From positions 1 through 10,295 of the forward strand of contig CALFXQ010000306.1 of the NCBI GenBank assembly GCA_937958285.1: a DNA stretch of 10,295 bases. Direction: 5' to 3'. The position numbers and the translations under genes were made by a program. Of the stretch, positions 1 to 6,489 are shown piece by piece. How positions within the stretch are numbered: position 1 is the first letter of the stretch; the number at the start of each line of letters is the position of its first letter. The notes beneath the pieces were generated by a model, which did no database searches, was not told where the DNA came from, and worked only from the letters and a program-made list of their open reading frames with translations. The stretch comes from an uncultured Fusibacter sp. Lineage in GTDB: Bacteria; Bacillota; Clostridia; Peptostreptococcales; Acidaminobacteraceae.

Positions 1-1709
1 TCGCTCAATGCGTCGTTTCTTCCAGGGGTAAATGGAACATGTACGCTTATCCCCGCATTTTTTGCGGCCTGTTCGATTGCCACAGCCCCACCCAGTACGA
101 TTAGGTCTGCCATAGAAACACGCTTTCCACCCTCTGCACTGTTGTTAAAGGTTTGTTGAATCTGCTCATAACTGGAGAGTACTTTATTTAACTGCTCGGG
201 GCGATTCACCTCCCACTTGATTTGAGGTTCTAGACGAATTCTGCTTCCATTGGCACCGCCACGGTAATCTGAACCTCGAAAAGTAGACGCCGAAGCCCAT
301 GCTGTGGTTACCATTTGAGGAATCGTCAATTCAGAAGTCACAATTAGCGCTTTCAACGTCTCAATGTCTGTTGCTTCGATAATTTTATAGTCAATTTTCG
401 GAATTGGATCCTGCCAAATTAAATCTTCTTCTGGAACTTCTGGTCCTAAATATCTCGACTTTGGGCCCATGTCTCTGTGAGTGAGTTTAAACCAGGCTCT
501 TGCAAATGCATCCGCAAACAGGGCCGGATTTTCATGATACTTCTTGGAGATAGCTTTATAGATTGGATCCATTCTCAGAGATAAATCAGCTGTCGTCATA
601 ATTGGCGGTTGGCTTTTTGTGCGGTCTTGAGCCATTGGAATATTGTGTGCTGCAGTATCTGCTGGAACCCATTGCCATGCGCCTGCGGGACTTTTCACCA
701 AGTTCCAGTCATACCCAAACAACGTATCAAAGTAACCCATGTCCCACTTAGTCGGCGTAGCATTCCATGGACCTTCAATACCACTTGTAATCGTATCATC
801 ACCGATACCAGATCCAAATGTATTATGCCATCCTAGCCCCATCAGCTCAATCGGTGCTGCTTCTGGCTCTTTGCCAACATGTGAGGCCGATGCAGCACCA
901 TGACATTTTCCAAAAGTATGTCCACCTGCAACGAGTGCAACGGTTTCTTCGTCGTTCATTGCCATACGCGCGAAAGTTTCTCTAACGTCCTTTCCCGACG
1001 CCACTGCATCGGGAATGCCATCCGGCCCTTCCGGATTCACGTAAATAAGACCCATTTGTACCGCCGCCAGCGGAGTATCAAGCTTGCGTTCATCCTTGTC
1101 TGCACCCGACTGATAACGCCTATTTTCAAGCCATTCGCGCTCTTGGCCCCAATAAATATCTTCCTCAGGCTCCCATATATCCTCTCGTCCACCACCAAAG
1201 CCAAAGGTCTTAAACCCCATTGACTCCAGAGCACAGTTTCCAGCTAAAATCATCAAATCTGCCCACGATATCTTTCTGCCATATTTTTGTTTAATGGGCC
1301 ACAGTAGCCTTCTCGCCTTGTCTAAATTCGCATTGTCAGGCCAACTATTTAAGGGTGCAAAGCGCTGAGAGCCTGTACCTGCGCCACCGCGTCCATCTCC
1401 TGTACGATAAGTACCAGCTGAATGCCAAGCCATTCTAATAAATAAGCCGCCATAGTGTCCATAATCTGCAGGCCACCAGGGTTTAGAGTCTGTCATTAGC
1501 GCATAGAGGTCTTTTTTTAACCCTTCATAATCTATTGCGTTAAAAGCCTCTGCATAACTAAACTCAGAGCCCATTGGGTCAATTTTCTCACTGTTTTGCT
1601 GCAAAACTTTGAGATTTAGTTGATTGGGCCACCAATCCTTATTCGATGTGCCGCCTTGCTTACCTTGGCTGGTTGCGCCTGTTACTGGGCATTTACCTTC
1701 TGAATGCAT
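1..1709 (-). CDS. katG: Catalase-peroxidase KatG (3' end beyond window)
   Basis: Bifunctional haem enzyme that breaks down hydrogen peroxide as catalase and as broad peroxidase; normally cytoplasmic. Translation from the ATG at 1709 stays open to the window edge (569 codons); family members are about 720-740 aa, so much of the C-terminal haem-free domain is missing only because of the window. Visible active-site residues: distal R92, W95 and H96 in FIRMAWHSAGTYR; Y223 in LIYVNPEGP and M249 in ARMAMND, which with W95 would form the Met-Tyr-Trp adduct needed for catalase activity; proximal haem ligand H264 in GGHTFGK; W315 after SGIEGP. S309 matches the serine known as S315 in the Mycobacterium tuberculosis enzyme. 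The start is set by AAAGGAGGA seven to nine bases upstream and by the usual short N-terminus containing CPV. Monocistronic as far as visible; the tetR gene upstream on the same strand is 200 bp away. All catalytic residues are present, so it is probably functional. Confidence 0.97.
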   Translation of the reverse strand, partial: MHSEGKCPVTGATSQGKQGGTSNKDWWPNQLNLKVLQQNSEKIDPMGSEFSYAEAFNAIDYEGLKKDLYALMTDSKPWWPADYGHYGGLFIRMAWHSAGTYRTGDGRGGAGTGSQRFAPLNSWPDNANLDKARRLLWPIKQKYGRKISWADLMILAGNCALESMGFKTFGFGGGREDIWEPEEDIYWGQEREWLENRRYQSGADKDERKLDTPLAAVQMGLIYVNPEGPDGIPDAVASGKDVRETFARMAMNDEETVALVAGGHTFGKCHGAASASHVGKEPEAAPIELMGLGWHNTFGSGIGDDTITSGIEGPWNATPTKWDMGYFDTLFGYDWNLVKSPAGAWQWVPADTAAHNIPMAQDRTKSQPPIMTTADLSLRMDPIYKAISKKYHENPALFADAFARAWFKLTHRDMGPKSRYLGPEVPEEDLIWQDPIPKIDYKIIEATDIETLKALIVTSELTIPQMVTTAWASASTFRGSDYRGGANGSRIRLEPQIKWEVNRPEQLNKVLSSYEQIQQTFNNSAEGGKRVSMADLIVLGGAVAIEQAAKNAGISVHVPFTPGRNDALS

Positions 1710-1713
1710 GTCT

Positions 1714-1722
1714 TCCTCCTTT
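1714..1722 (-). promoter_or_regulatory. Ribosome binding site of katG
   Basis: Reads AAAGGAGGA on the minus strand, about five bases before the ATG at 1709. It is a near-perfect Shine-Dalgarno match and fixes the start codon. Confidence 0.85.
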
Positions 1723-1786
1723 GTCAGCAATAAGATAGAACTGCGTCCATTACTTACCCACATCGTTGAAGACATCACTACTAATC

Positions 1787-1828
1787 AGTAAATAATTCTA
1801 ATCGCAAAAAAATACCCGCAAAAAAATA
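1787..1828 (-). promoter_or_regulatory. katG upstream region: PerR-like box and direct repeat
   Basis: Two signals lie here. At 1787-1801 the minus strand reads TTAGAATTATTTACT, which matches 9 of the 14 defined positions of the Bacillus PerR box (TTATAATNATTATAA), mainly in its left half and centre. Just upstream in the katG direction, 1803-1828, is an exact 12-bp direct repeat TATTTTTTTGCG with a 14-bp period. KatG genes in Bacillota are commonly under peroxide-sensing PerR, so a regulator site here is plausible, but the box is weak. I could not settle on a -35/-10 pair; TAGAAT within the box could be a -10 element. Confidence 0.3.
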
Positions 1829-1909
1829 ACGACTGAAGAAGAACAGCCGCTGCTGGTAATATATATTTTTTAAAATCATTACAATAACTATGGCTTTTAA
1901 TCTGATGGA

Positions 1910-2470
1910 TTAAGTGATTTGCCTCATTATGCCTTCTTGCGTCAATTTGTCGATTAAAGCGTGAAGCTCTGCAGTGGGCAGTCTATCTGGTTGTCTAAAC
2001 CAATAACTCATCACACCGATCATTGCCGATAAGGTGTACTCTAGCATATAGTCAAACTCTTTTGTTGAACCCAAGGGAGTATGGCTAAAGGCTTCCATGA
2101 GCACAGGCTTAATGGTATTCTTTAGCTTGCTTGCAAATGCCGGATCGCCATTGTCTCCAAGTAAAACAGCATAGTAATGATTGTTCTTTTCGTATAGATC
2201 AAAAAATGCATGCATGGGTACACCACGCATTTCAGACCCAATCCATATTGGAGGCAACTCGTGAATTGTCGGTATAAGTGATTGCTCGATATGCTCAAGT
2301 ACATCATACACATCTTTAAAATACTCGTAAAAGGTGCCTCGATTGTATCCCGCCTTTGCTGTGATATCCTTCACTGTAATCTTTTCAATTCTCGTTTCAC
2401 AGTACAATACCCAAAAGGCATCTACCAGATTCTGTTTCGTTTGCGATGTTAACGCATCTCTCTTTTTCAT
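1910..2470 (-). CDS. TetR/AcrR-family transcriptional repressor
   Basis: A 186-aa one-component regulator. Residues 31-51 (ITVKDITAKAGYNRGTFYEYF) form the typical TetR helix-turn-helix with the conserved TFYxYF ending; the rest is the helical ligand and dimer domain, which is family-variable and does not reveal the ligand. The start at 2470 has AGGGG six bases upstream (2477-2481), a modest ribosome binding site. It is transcribed divergently from the glycosyltransferase/MFS operon with 118 bp between start codons; in this arrangement TetR proteins usually repress both themselves and the neighbour, and dyads in the gap fit that. Stop TAA at 1910-1912, then 200 bp to katG on the same strand. 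The family is secure; the target and inducer are inferred. Confidence 0.93.
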   Translation of the reverse strand: MKKRDALTSQTKQNLVDAFWVLYCETRIEKITVKDITAKAGYNRGTFYEYFKDVYDVLEHIEQSLIPTIHELPPIWIGSEMRGVPMHAFFDLYEKNNHYYAVLLGDNGDPAFASKLKNTIKPVLMEAFSHTPLGSTKEFDYMLEYTLSAMIGVMSYWFRQPDRLPTAELHALIDKLTQEGIMRQIT

Positions 2471-2492
2471 CTTAAGCCCCTAAAGTAAATCC

Positions 2493-2534
2493 GACAAACA
2501 TCGAACCATTGTTGGTTGATATTGAAGGTTTGTC
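2493..2534. promoter_or_regulatory. Candidate TetR operator spanning the -35 region
   Basis: Arms GACAAAC (2493-2499) and GTTTGTC (2528-2534) are exact inverse complements. Inside them sits an imperfect dyad, ATCgAACCA (2500-2508) against TGGTTGAT (2513-2520). The -35 box TTGATA (2516-2521) of the glycosyltransferase promoter lies within this block, so a bound repressor would block polymerase. That TetR is the binder is inferred from the divergent arrangement. Confidence 0.45.
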
Positions 2535-2544
2535 CTTTTATACT
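2516..2544 (+). promoter_or_regulatory. Sigma-A type promoter of the glycosyltransferase/MFS operon
   Basis: -35 TTGATA at 2516-2521 (5 of 6 consensus bases), 17-bp spacer, -10 TATACT at 2539-2544 (5 of 6). Transcription should start near 2551, giving a leader of about 40 bases before the GTG at 2589. This is the clearest promoter in the window. Confidence 0.72.
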
Positions 2545-2553
2545 GAAATCATA

Positions 2554-2566
2554 CAACACGGTGTTG
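2554..2566. promoter_or_regulatory. Perfect 13-bp dyad just after the expected transcription start
   Basis: CAACACGGTGTTG has two 6-bp arms around a central G. Its position a few bases after the predicted start site and before the ribosome binding site is a classic repressor roadblock position. A second operator for the divergent TetR protein is the natural reading; a 5' mRNA hairpin is the alternative. Confidence 0.5.
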
Positions 2567-2574
2567 GATTTATC

Positions 2575-2581
2575 AAGGAGG
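2575..2581 (+). promoter_or_regulatory. Ribosome binding site fixing a GTG start
   Basis: AAGGAGG, seven bases before the GTG at 2589. It decides for the GTG start, which is also where family homology (ITILCSGSRGD) begins. Confidence 0.85.
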
Positions 2582-2588
2582 ATAATTT

Positions 2589-3824
2589 GTGATTACAATT
2601 CTTTGTTCCGGTTCTCGCGGAGATTTTCAGCCATATATCGCACTTGCCCAAGCCTTACAAAAGCTTGGCAAGACTGTACGCATCGCAGGAGGCGTTAGTT
2701 TTGAAGCCTTTATTAAAAGTTATGGCATCGATTTTTACAGTCTATCTGCCGATTATCAATCTACCTCTATTGACCCAAAGCTCCTTCAAGAAGCCCAATC
2801 ATCAGACAACCCACTAAAGATGCTTTTGACCTTTAACAAGATGAAAAAGTATGTTGTGGGCTTAACAGAAGAGATGTATCAAGCATGTGTCGGCAGTGAA
2901 CTCATTATCTATCACCCTGGCTGTTCCATTGGTTTCTTTGCCGGCGAAAAACTAGGTATCCCTTCTATCCTCGCTGCCCCTTTCCCAATGCACAAAACAA
3001 GCGAGGTGGCCTCTCTGATTGCCTATGGAAAAACCAAAATGCCGAAAACCATGAGTTATCAACTCTTACAAGGCATGCTTTGGATGGCCGGCAAAACAGG
3101 CATCGTCTCATTTTATAAAAAAGCCTTCGGCAAACTTCCCGAAAATTTTGGCATTCCCTTCGAGAAAGTGAATAAGAATCGCCCCGCCATTGTTTCTTGC
3201 AGCAAATATGTATTCCCACGCCCCAAAGATTGGAATGAAAATATTCACCAGGACGGCTATTGGTTTGTCGAAGAAACCCATGGCTATACGCCGAGCAAAG
3301 CACTCTCCGACTTTTTGGAAGCCGGCGAAAAACCCGTTTACATCGGGTTTGGCAGCGTCTTTGATCACAAGCATCAAGAAGAAACTGTAACCCTTATAAA
3401 AGAAGCACTCAACCGCACTGGCAAACGGGGAATCATCAGTGGCATGGGTGAAATCGCCAACCTTCCAGACAACATTCTGGCTGTCGATAGCATTCCACAC
3501 AGCTGGCTATTTGAACGCGTTTGTCTGGTTTGTCACCACGGGGGCGCAGGAACCACCGCTGCTGGATTTAAGGCAGGGGTGCCGAGCGTCATTATTCCCT
3601 TTTCAAACGATCAATTCGCCTGGGCCCATAGAGCTTACGACTTAGGTGTCGCCTCTAAGCCCATTTACCGCAAGCAGCTTACCGCTGAGAGGCTTTCAAG
3701 CGCCATTCAGCACGCACTAAATGACAGAATTATTCAAAGTGCGCAAGCTCTTGGTAAAAACATCGCCACAGAAAATGGTGCCCAAAAATGTGCACAGGTA
3801 ATTGCAGCCGTTCTAGGGAGGTAG
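2589..3824 (+). CDS. GT1-family glycosyltransferase (sterol/macrolide UGT type)
   Basis: A 411-aa enzyme of the GT-B fold, glycosyltransferase family 1 (YjiC / sterol 3-beta-glucosyltransferase / antibiotic Gtf group), which moves a sugar from an NDP-sugar to a hydrophobic acceptor. The N-terminal acceptor domain opens with the family loop GSRGDFQP (residues 8-15), as in sterol glucosyltransferases. The C-terminal donor domain has GFGSVFDH and the nucleotide-sugar motif HHGGAGTT (316-323), followed by VPSVIIPFSNDQ with D341-Q342 at the place where sugar hydroxyls are held. No signal peptide or membrane segment. GTG start with AAGGAGG upstream. The MFS gene follows after 3 bp, so they are co-transcribed and probably translationally coupled, and the divergent TetR gene probably controls both. 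Together this suggests glycosylation and export of a small molecule, either an own product or a toxic compound (inference). Acceptor and sugar cannot be read from sequence. Confidence 0.92.
   Translation: MITILCSGSRGDFQPYIALAQALQKLGKTVRIAGGVSFEAFIKSYGIDFYSLSADYQSTSIDPKLLQEAQSSDNPLKMLLTFNKMKKYVVGLTEEMYQACVGSELIIYHPGCSIGFFAGEKLGIPSILAAPFPMHKTSEVASLIAYGKTKMPKTMSYQLLQGMLWMAGKTGIVSFYKKAFGKLPENFGIPFEKVNKNRPAIVSCSKYVFPRPKDWNENIHQDGYWFVEETHGYTPSKALSDFLEAGEKPVYIGFGSVFDHKHQEETVTLIKEALNRTGKRGIISGMGEIANLPDNILAVDSIPHSWLFERVCLVCHHGGAGTTAAGFKAGVPSVIIPFSNDQFAWAHRAYDLGVASKPIYRKQLTAERLSSAIQHALNDRIIQSAQALGKNIATENGAQKCAQVIAAVLGR
3815..3821 (+). promoter_or_regulatory. Ribosome binding site overlapping the glycosyltransferase end
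   Basis: AGGGAGG lies inside the last codons of the glycosyltransferase gene and six bases before the MFS ATG at 3828. With a 3-bp intergenic gap it points to coupled translation of the two proteins. Confidence 0.75.
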
Positions 3825-3827
3825 ACT

Positions 3828-5051
3828 ATGGACGACCACCAAAATGCCTCTTGGCGGAAGCCCTTTTTCACCCTTTACGCTGGGCAAGCCATGTCACTCC
3901 TCACCTCTAGCGCCGTTCAGTTCTCCATCATTTGGTGGATCACCACCACAACCGGTTCTGCCATCGCCCTCACAATTGCAAGTGTGGTAGGCTTATTGCC
4001 ACAAGCTGTTATTGGCCCCTTTGCTGGCGTTTGGATTGACCGATTTAGTCGAAAGACAATTGTCATTTTTTCCGATACCACCATCGCAGTTTCTAGTTTG
4101 CTGTTGGCCCTATTCTTTTGGTTTGGCATCGAATCGCTTCCACTCGTCTACATGGTTTTGTTTATTAGAGCATTGGGAGAGACGTTCCACAAACCCGCTA
4201 TGCAAGCAATGCTGCCACAAGTTGTTCCACTATCTGAGCTCACAAAGGCGGGTGGATTTGGGCAAATGATCAGCGCTGCGAGTTCTATGGCTGGACCTAT
4301 GCTTGGTGCTTTGATTATGAGCGCAATGTCACTCCCCTATGCGCTATTAATCGACGTGATAGGCGCTTCCATCGCCATCGCCGCTCTAGCAAGCGTAAAA
4401 ATCTCTAGACACAAAGCACACCACAATGGCCGAAACAGCGTGATTGACGATATGAAGCAAGGCATTCTGGCAATCAGATCAAATAAAGCATTAATGCGTC
4501 TCTCTATACCCATGTTTATTACGACAGTGACTTTTGTACCACTGGGTACCCTGCTCCCGCTGATGGTCAAAGGATACTTCAATGGCACTGCGTGGCATAA
4601 TGGCCTTGTACAAAGTCTATTCTCTTCGGGTATGCTTATAGCTGCGCTAATCATTGGTCTCACTGGTGGTCTTAAACGACAGTTTTTAATGATCTCTGCA
4701 TCTACAGGTTTACTTGGCATATGTGCCGTTATTGGAGGCATTTTGCCTACACACATGTTCTGGGTATTTTGCATCGCTGTATTTGTAATGGGTGCCACTG
4801 GCATGGGATTCAATATCCCATTTACAGCCTACATTCAAAAGTCGGTGCCCACTGAAAACCTCGGGAAAGTGATTGCTCTTGTAACTAGTGCAATGAGTTT
4901 CGCAGCCCCGATTGGTATGTTCATTGCAGGCCCGCTCTCCGAACTGATCGGTGTGAACAATTGGATGCTATATGCGGGTTTAACAATGATATTTATTGGC
5001 CTACTTAGTTACTTTCTAACCAAGGAATTCGATGCTTTAGTGCCCAACTGA
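3828..5051 (+). CDS. MFS transporter, DHA3-like (MefA/enterobactin-exporter type)
   Basis: A 407-aa polytopic membrane protein with about 12 hydrophobic segments, the usual size for the family. After a short polar N-terminus the first helix begins near residue 13. Motif A, the cytoplasmic loop between helices 2 and 3, is seen at residues 63-76 as GPFAGVWIDRFSRK with the conserved D-R-x-x-R-K pattern. Further marks are the second-half loop near ALIIGLTGGLKRQ and the conserved YIQKSVPTENLGKV stretch typical of MFS_3 macrolide or siderophore exporters. It should act as a proton-driven exporter in the cytoplasmic membrane. Second gene of the operon, 3 bp after the glycosyltransferase; it likely exports the glycosylated product or the same toxic substrate. 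The substrate is unknown; homologues range from macrolide efflux to siderophore export. Confidence 0.92.
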   Translation: MDDHQNASWRKPFFTLYAGQAMSLLTSSAVQFSIIWWITTTTGSAIALTIASVVGLLPQAVIGPFAGVWIDRFSRKTIVIFSDTTIAVSSLLLALFFWFGIESLPLVYMVLFIRALGETFHKPAMQAMLPQVVPLSELTKAGGFGQMISAASSMAGPMLGALIMSAMSLPYALLIDVIGASIAIAALASVKISRHKAHHNGRNSVIDDMKQGILAIRSNKALMRLSIPMFITTVTFVPLGTLLPLMVKGYFNGTAWHNGLVQSLFSSGMLIAALIIGLTGGLKRQFLMISASTGLLGICAVIGGILPTHMFWVFCIAVFVMGATGMGFNIPFTAYIQKSVPTENLGKVIALVTSAMSFAAPIGMFIAGPLSELIGVNNWMLYAGLTMIFIGLLSYFLTKEFDALVPN

Positions 5052-5073
5052 TCTACTTTTAACAATCAAAATC

Positions 5074-5119
5074 AATTAGCAACAGCGATCCTCGTAAATG
5101 GGGATTACTGTTGCTAATT
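5074..5119. terminator. Bidirectional terminator hairpin between convergent genes
   Basis: AATTAGCAACAG (5074-5085) pairs perfectly with CTGTTGCTAATT (5108-5119); after one mismatch the stem continues five more pairs with ATCC/GGAT and ends in a loop of about nine bases. It sits between the MFS stop (5051) and the convergent VOC gene stop (5150). The minus-strand side continues with GATTTTGATTG, a moderate U-rich tail; the plus side has only a short TT run, so termination may be stronger for the minus transcript. Confidence 0.7.
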
Positions 5120-5149
5120 TCATGTTCGAACGATCACAGTTAACTTAAA

Positions 5150-5518
5150 TTAATTTGATGAGTGTAAGCCAAGTTTGTTCCCTTCTGTATCAATGAACAA
5201 TGCAAAATATCCACTTTCATCAGCATGAAGGGTCTTTGGAACAATAATTTTCCCTCCATTATGCTCTACCTTATCCAGTATATTCTGAAGATTATCTCCA
5301 GCATCAAGGTAGATGGTTACACCATTGGACGAAGGCACATACCCTTCGCCTTGAATTATAACTCCAAAAGTTATTTGTTCATCCGTTGGGAATACTCCCA
5401 TTTGCATATCCACGAAATCCATTTGCTCGATGTTTATACCCAAAATATTTTCATAAAACTCGATTGCTCGCAAAATCTCAGTTGCTGGAATTTCAAAGAT
5501 GGAAACGAAGCTTTTCAT
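5150..5518 (-). CDS. VOC (glyoxalase/bleomycin-resistance fold) protein
   Basis: A 122-aa single-domain vicinal oxygen chelate protein. The sequence has the two beta-alpha-beta-beta-beta halves: IFEIPATEILRAIEFYENIL at the start and GVTIYLDAGDNLQNILDKVE in the second half, ending with DTEGNKLGLHS, whose histidine is in the position often used for metal binding. The start at 5518 is chosen over the upstream ATG at 5608 because AAGGAGGT (5526-5533) sits seven bases before it and the domain begins exactly there. It follows the AraC-type gene by 90 bp on the same strand. VOC proteins of this type include glyoxalase-like enzymes and ligand or antibiotic binders; the substrate is not evident. AT-rich like the AraC gene and unlike the MFS gene next to it. 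Confidence 0.85.
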   Translation of the reverse strand: MKSFVSIFEIPATEILRAIEFYENILGINIEQMDFVDMQMGVFPTDEQITFGVIIQGEGYVPSSNGVTIYLDAGDNLQNILDKVEHNGGKIIVPKTLHADESGYFALFIDTEGNKLGLHSSN

Positions 5519-5525
5519 ATCAATT

Positions 5526-5533
5526 ACCTCCTT
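5526..5533 (-). promoter_or_regulatory. Ribosome binding site deciding the VOC start
   Basis: AAGGAGGT on the minus strand, seven bases from the ATG at 5518. It makes the 30-codon longer reading from 5608 unlikely. Confidence 0.85.
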
Positions 5534-5588
5534 AATATTGGGATAAATCCTAAGGTGATTGTAATCTATCGCTTCATTCAATAATTGT

Positions 5589-5608
5589 AAAAATGAGACA
5601 CTTCTCAT
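5589..5608 (-). terminator. Weak hairpin plus short U-run after the AraC gene
   Basis: On the minus strand ATGAGA (5608-5603), a CACT-complement loop, TCTCAT (5598-5593) and then TTTT follow directly on the AraC stop codon. A 6-bp AT/GA stem with four U is weak; it could attenuate read-through into the VOC gene rather than stop it. Confidence 0.35.
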
Positions 5609-6424
5609 CTACTTATAGAAGAGTGAGGAAAGAACCATATTATCGTGTCCTAAAAACTCTTTAGGACTGATTCCTGTAAACTCTTTAAAATCCTTAATAA
5701 AATGTGATTGATCGTAATAGCCGATTTCATAAGCAATATTCGTTAGGCTATCAATCTTTTCATTCAGCAATATTTTTAAGACAGATTGTAATCGGATAAC
5801 TTTACCTAATTGTTTAGGGCTAACGCCTACTTGTTTAAGAAACTTTCTTTCTAATTGCCTTCTCTTAGATAAGTCTTGCTCGAGAATCTCGTTAATCTGC
5901 GTGCCACCTTTTGTCAATAGAAGCGTATTAACAGTGGTTTTTACGATATGATCAATGATAATCTTGTCATTTAACCTATCAAATAGAAATTTTTCAATGT
6001 GCCCGATTCTTTCCTCAGTGTTCGCAGCCTTTACAATTTTTTCTTCTAGTTTTTTTGCAGAGGCTTCACCAAACAAGTGGCCTAAAGGTGTTTCTTTGTT
6101 CACTAAGTTTTTTATTGGTTCAGATATAAAATTAGCGAAGCCATAAGGGTAAAAACTCACAGCAAATGTATTGACACATCCCATCGGCTGAATATAAAAA
6201 GGTTCTATTGTTTGTCCAAGTATCATTGCTCTTGGCTGAATGATAAATTCATCTTCCGAAGTGTATCGCTTAATATCATCCCCTAAAATGAAGGCCATTT
6301 CAATACAACCATCTGGTATAATACGCTGCTTTTGCGAGTTCTCTTCAACGGACACTTCTAAAGTCCAATAAAAGTTAACCAAAGATTCTAAATCCTGATG
6401 TGGTCTAAAAGTTTGATAATTCAT
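5609..6424 (-). CDS. AraC-family transcriptional regulator
   Basis: A 271-aa regulator. The N-terminal part (about 1-150) resembles the ligand/dimer domain seen in many AraC proteins of Bacillota and Bacteroidota (DUF6597-like): FRPHQDLESLVNFYWTLEV, IIPDGCIEMAFILGD and the FAVSFYPYGF segment. The C-terminal domain holds two helix-turn-helix units: the first in LERKFLKQVGVSPKQLGKV, the second in the signature DQSHFIKDFKEFTGISPKEF near residues 238-257. Start ATG at 6424 with GGAGAAGGTG upstream. It lies 65 bp after the CPBP gene and 90 bp before the VOC gene, all on the minus strand; a VOC gene directly after an AraC gene of this type suggests the latter controls it. Effector unknown. Low GC compared with the region to its left. 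Confidence 0.93.
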   Translation of the reverse strand: MNYQTFRPHQDLESLVNFYWTLEVSVEENSQKQRIIPDGCIEMAFILGDDIKRYTSEDEFIIQPRAMILGQTIEPFYIQPMGCVNTFAVSFYPYGFANFISEPIKNLVNKETPLGHLFGEASAKKLEEKIVKAANTEERIGHIEKFLFDRLNDKIIIDHIVKTTVNTLLLTKGGTQINEILEQDLSKRRQLERKFLKQVGVSPKQLGKVIRLQSVLKILLNEKIDSLTNIAYEIGYYDQSHFIKDFKEFTGISPKEFLGHDNMVLSSLFYK

Positions 6425-6489
6425 TAATTACACCTTCTCCGTAGTATTGCTAAACAGCATCTTCTTGGCAAAACAATATACCGCAGTCA

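Noticed and set aside
609..1234. Open frames on both strands inside the katG region
   Set aside because: They overlap katG in other frames; the katG frame is continuous and carries all the family motifs.
1889..1912. TTAATC/GATTAA inverted repeat after the tetR stop as a terminator
   Set aside because: Only six AT-rich pairs and no following T-run on the tetR strand.
2965..3645. Several open frames of 66-130 codons within the glycosyltransferase gene
   Set aside because: Shadows of a well-supported gene, with no ribosome binding site or recognisable domain.
4337..4813. 158-codon minus-strand open frame inside the MFS gene
   Set aside because: Proline- and methionine-rich reading typical of the antisense of membrane-helix codons; no start signals.
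5519..5608. N-terminal extension of the VOC protein from the ATG at 5608
   Set aside because: Not part of the VOC fold, overlaps a hairpin just after the AraC stop, and the strong ribosome binding site is at 5526-5533.
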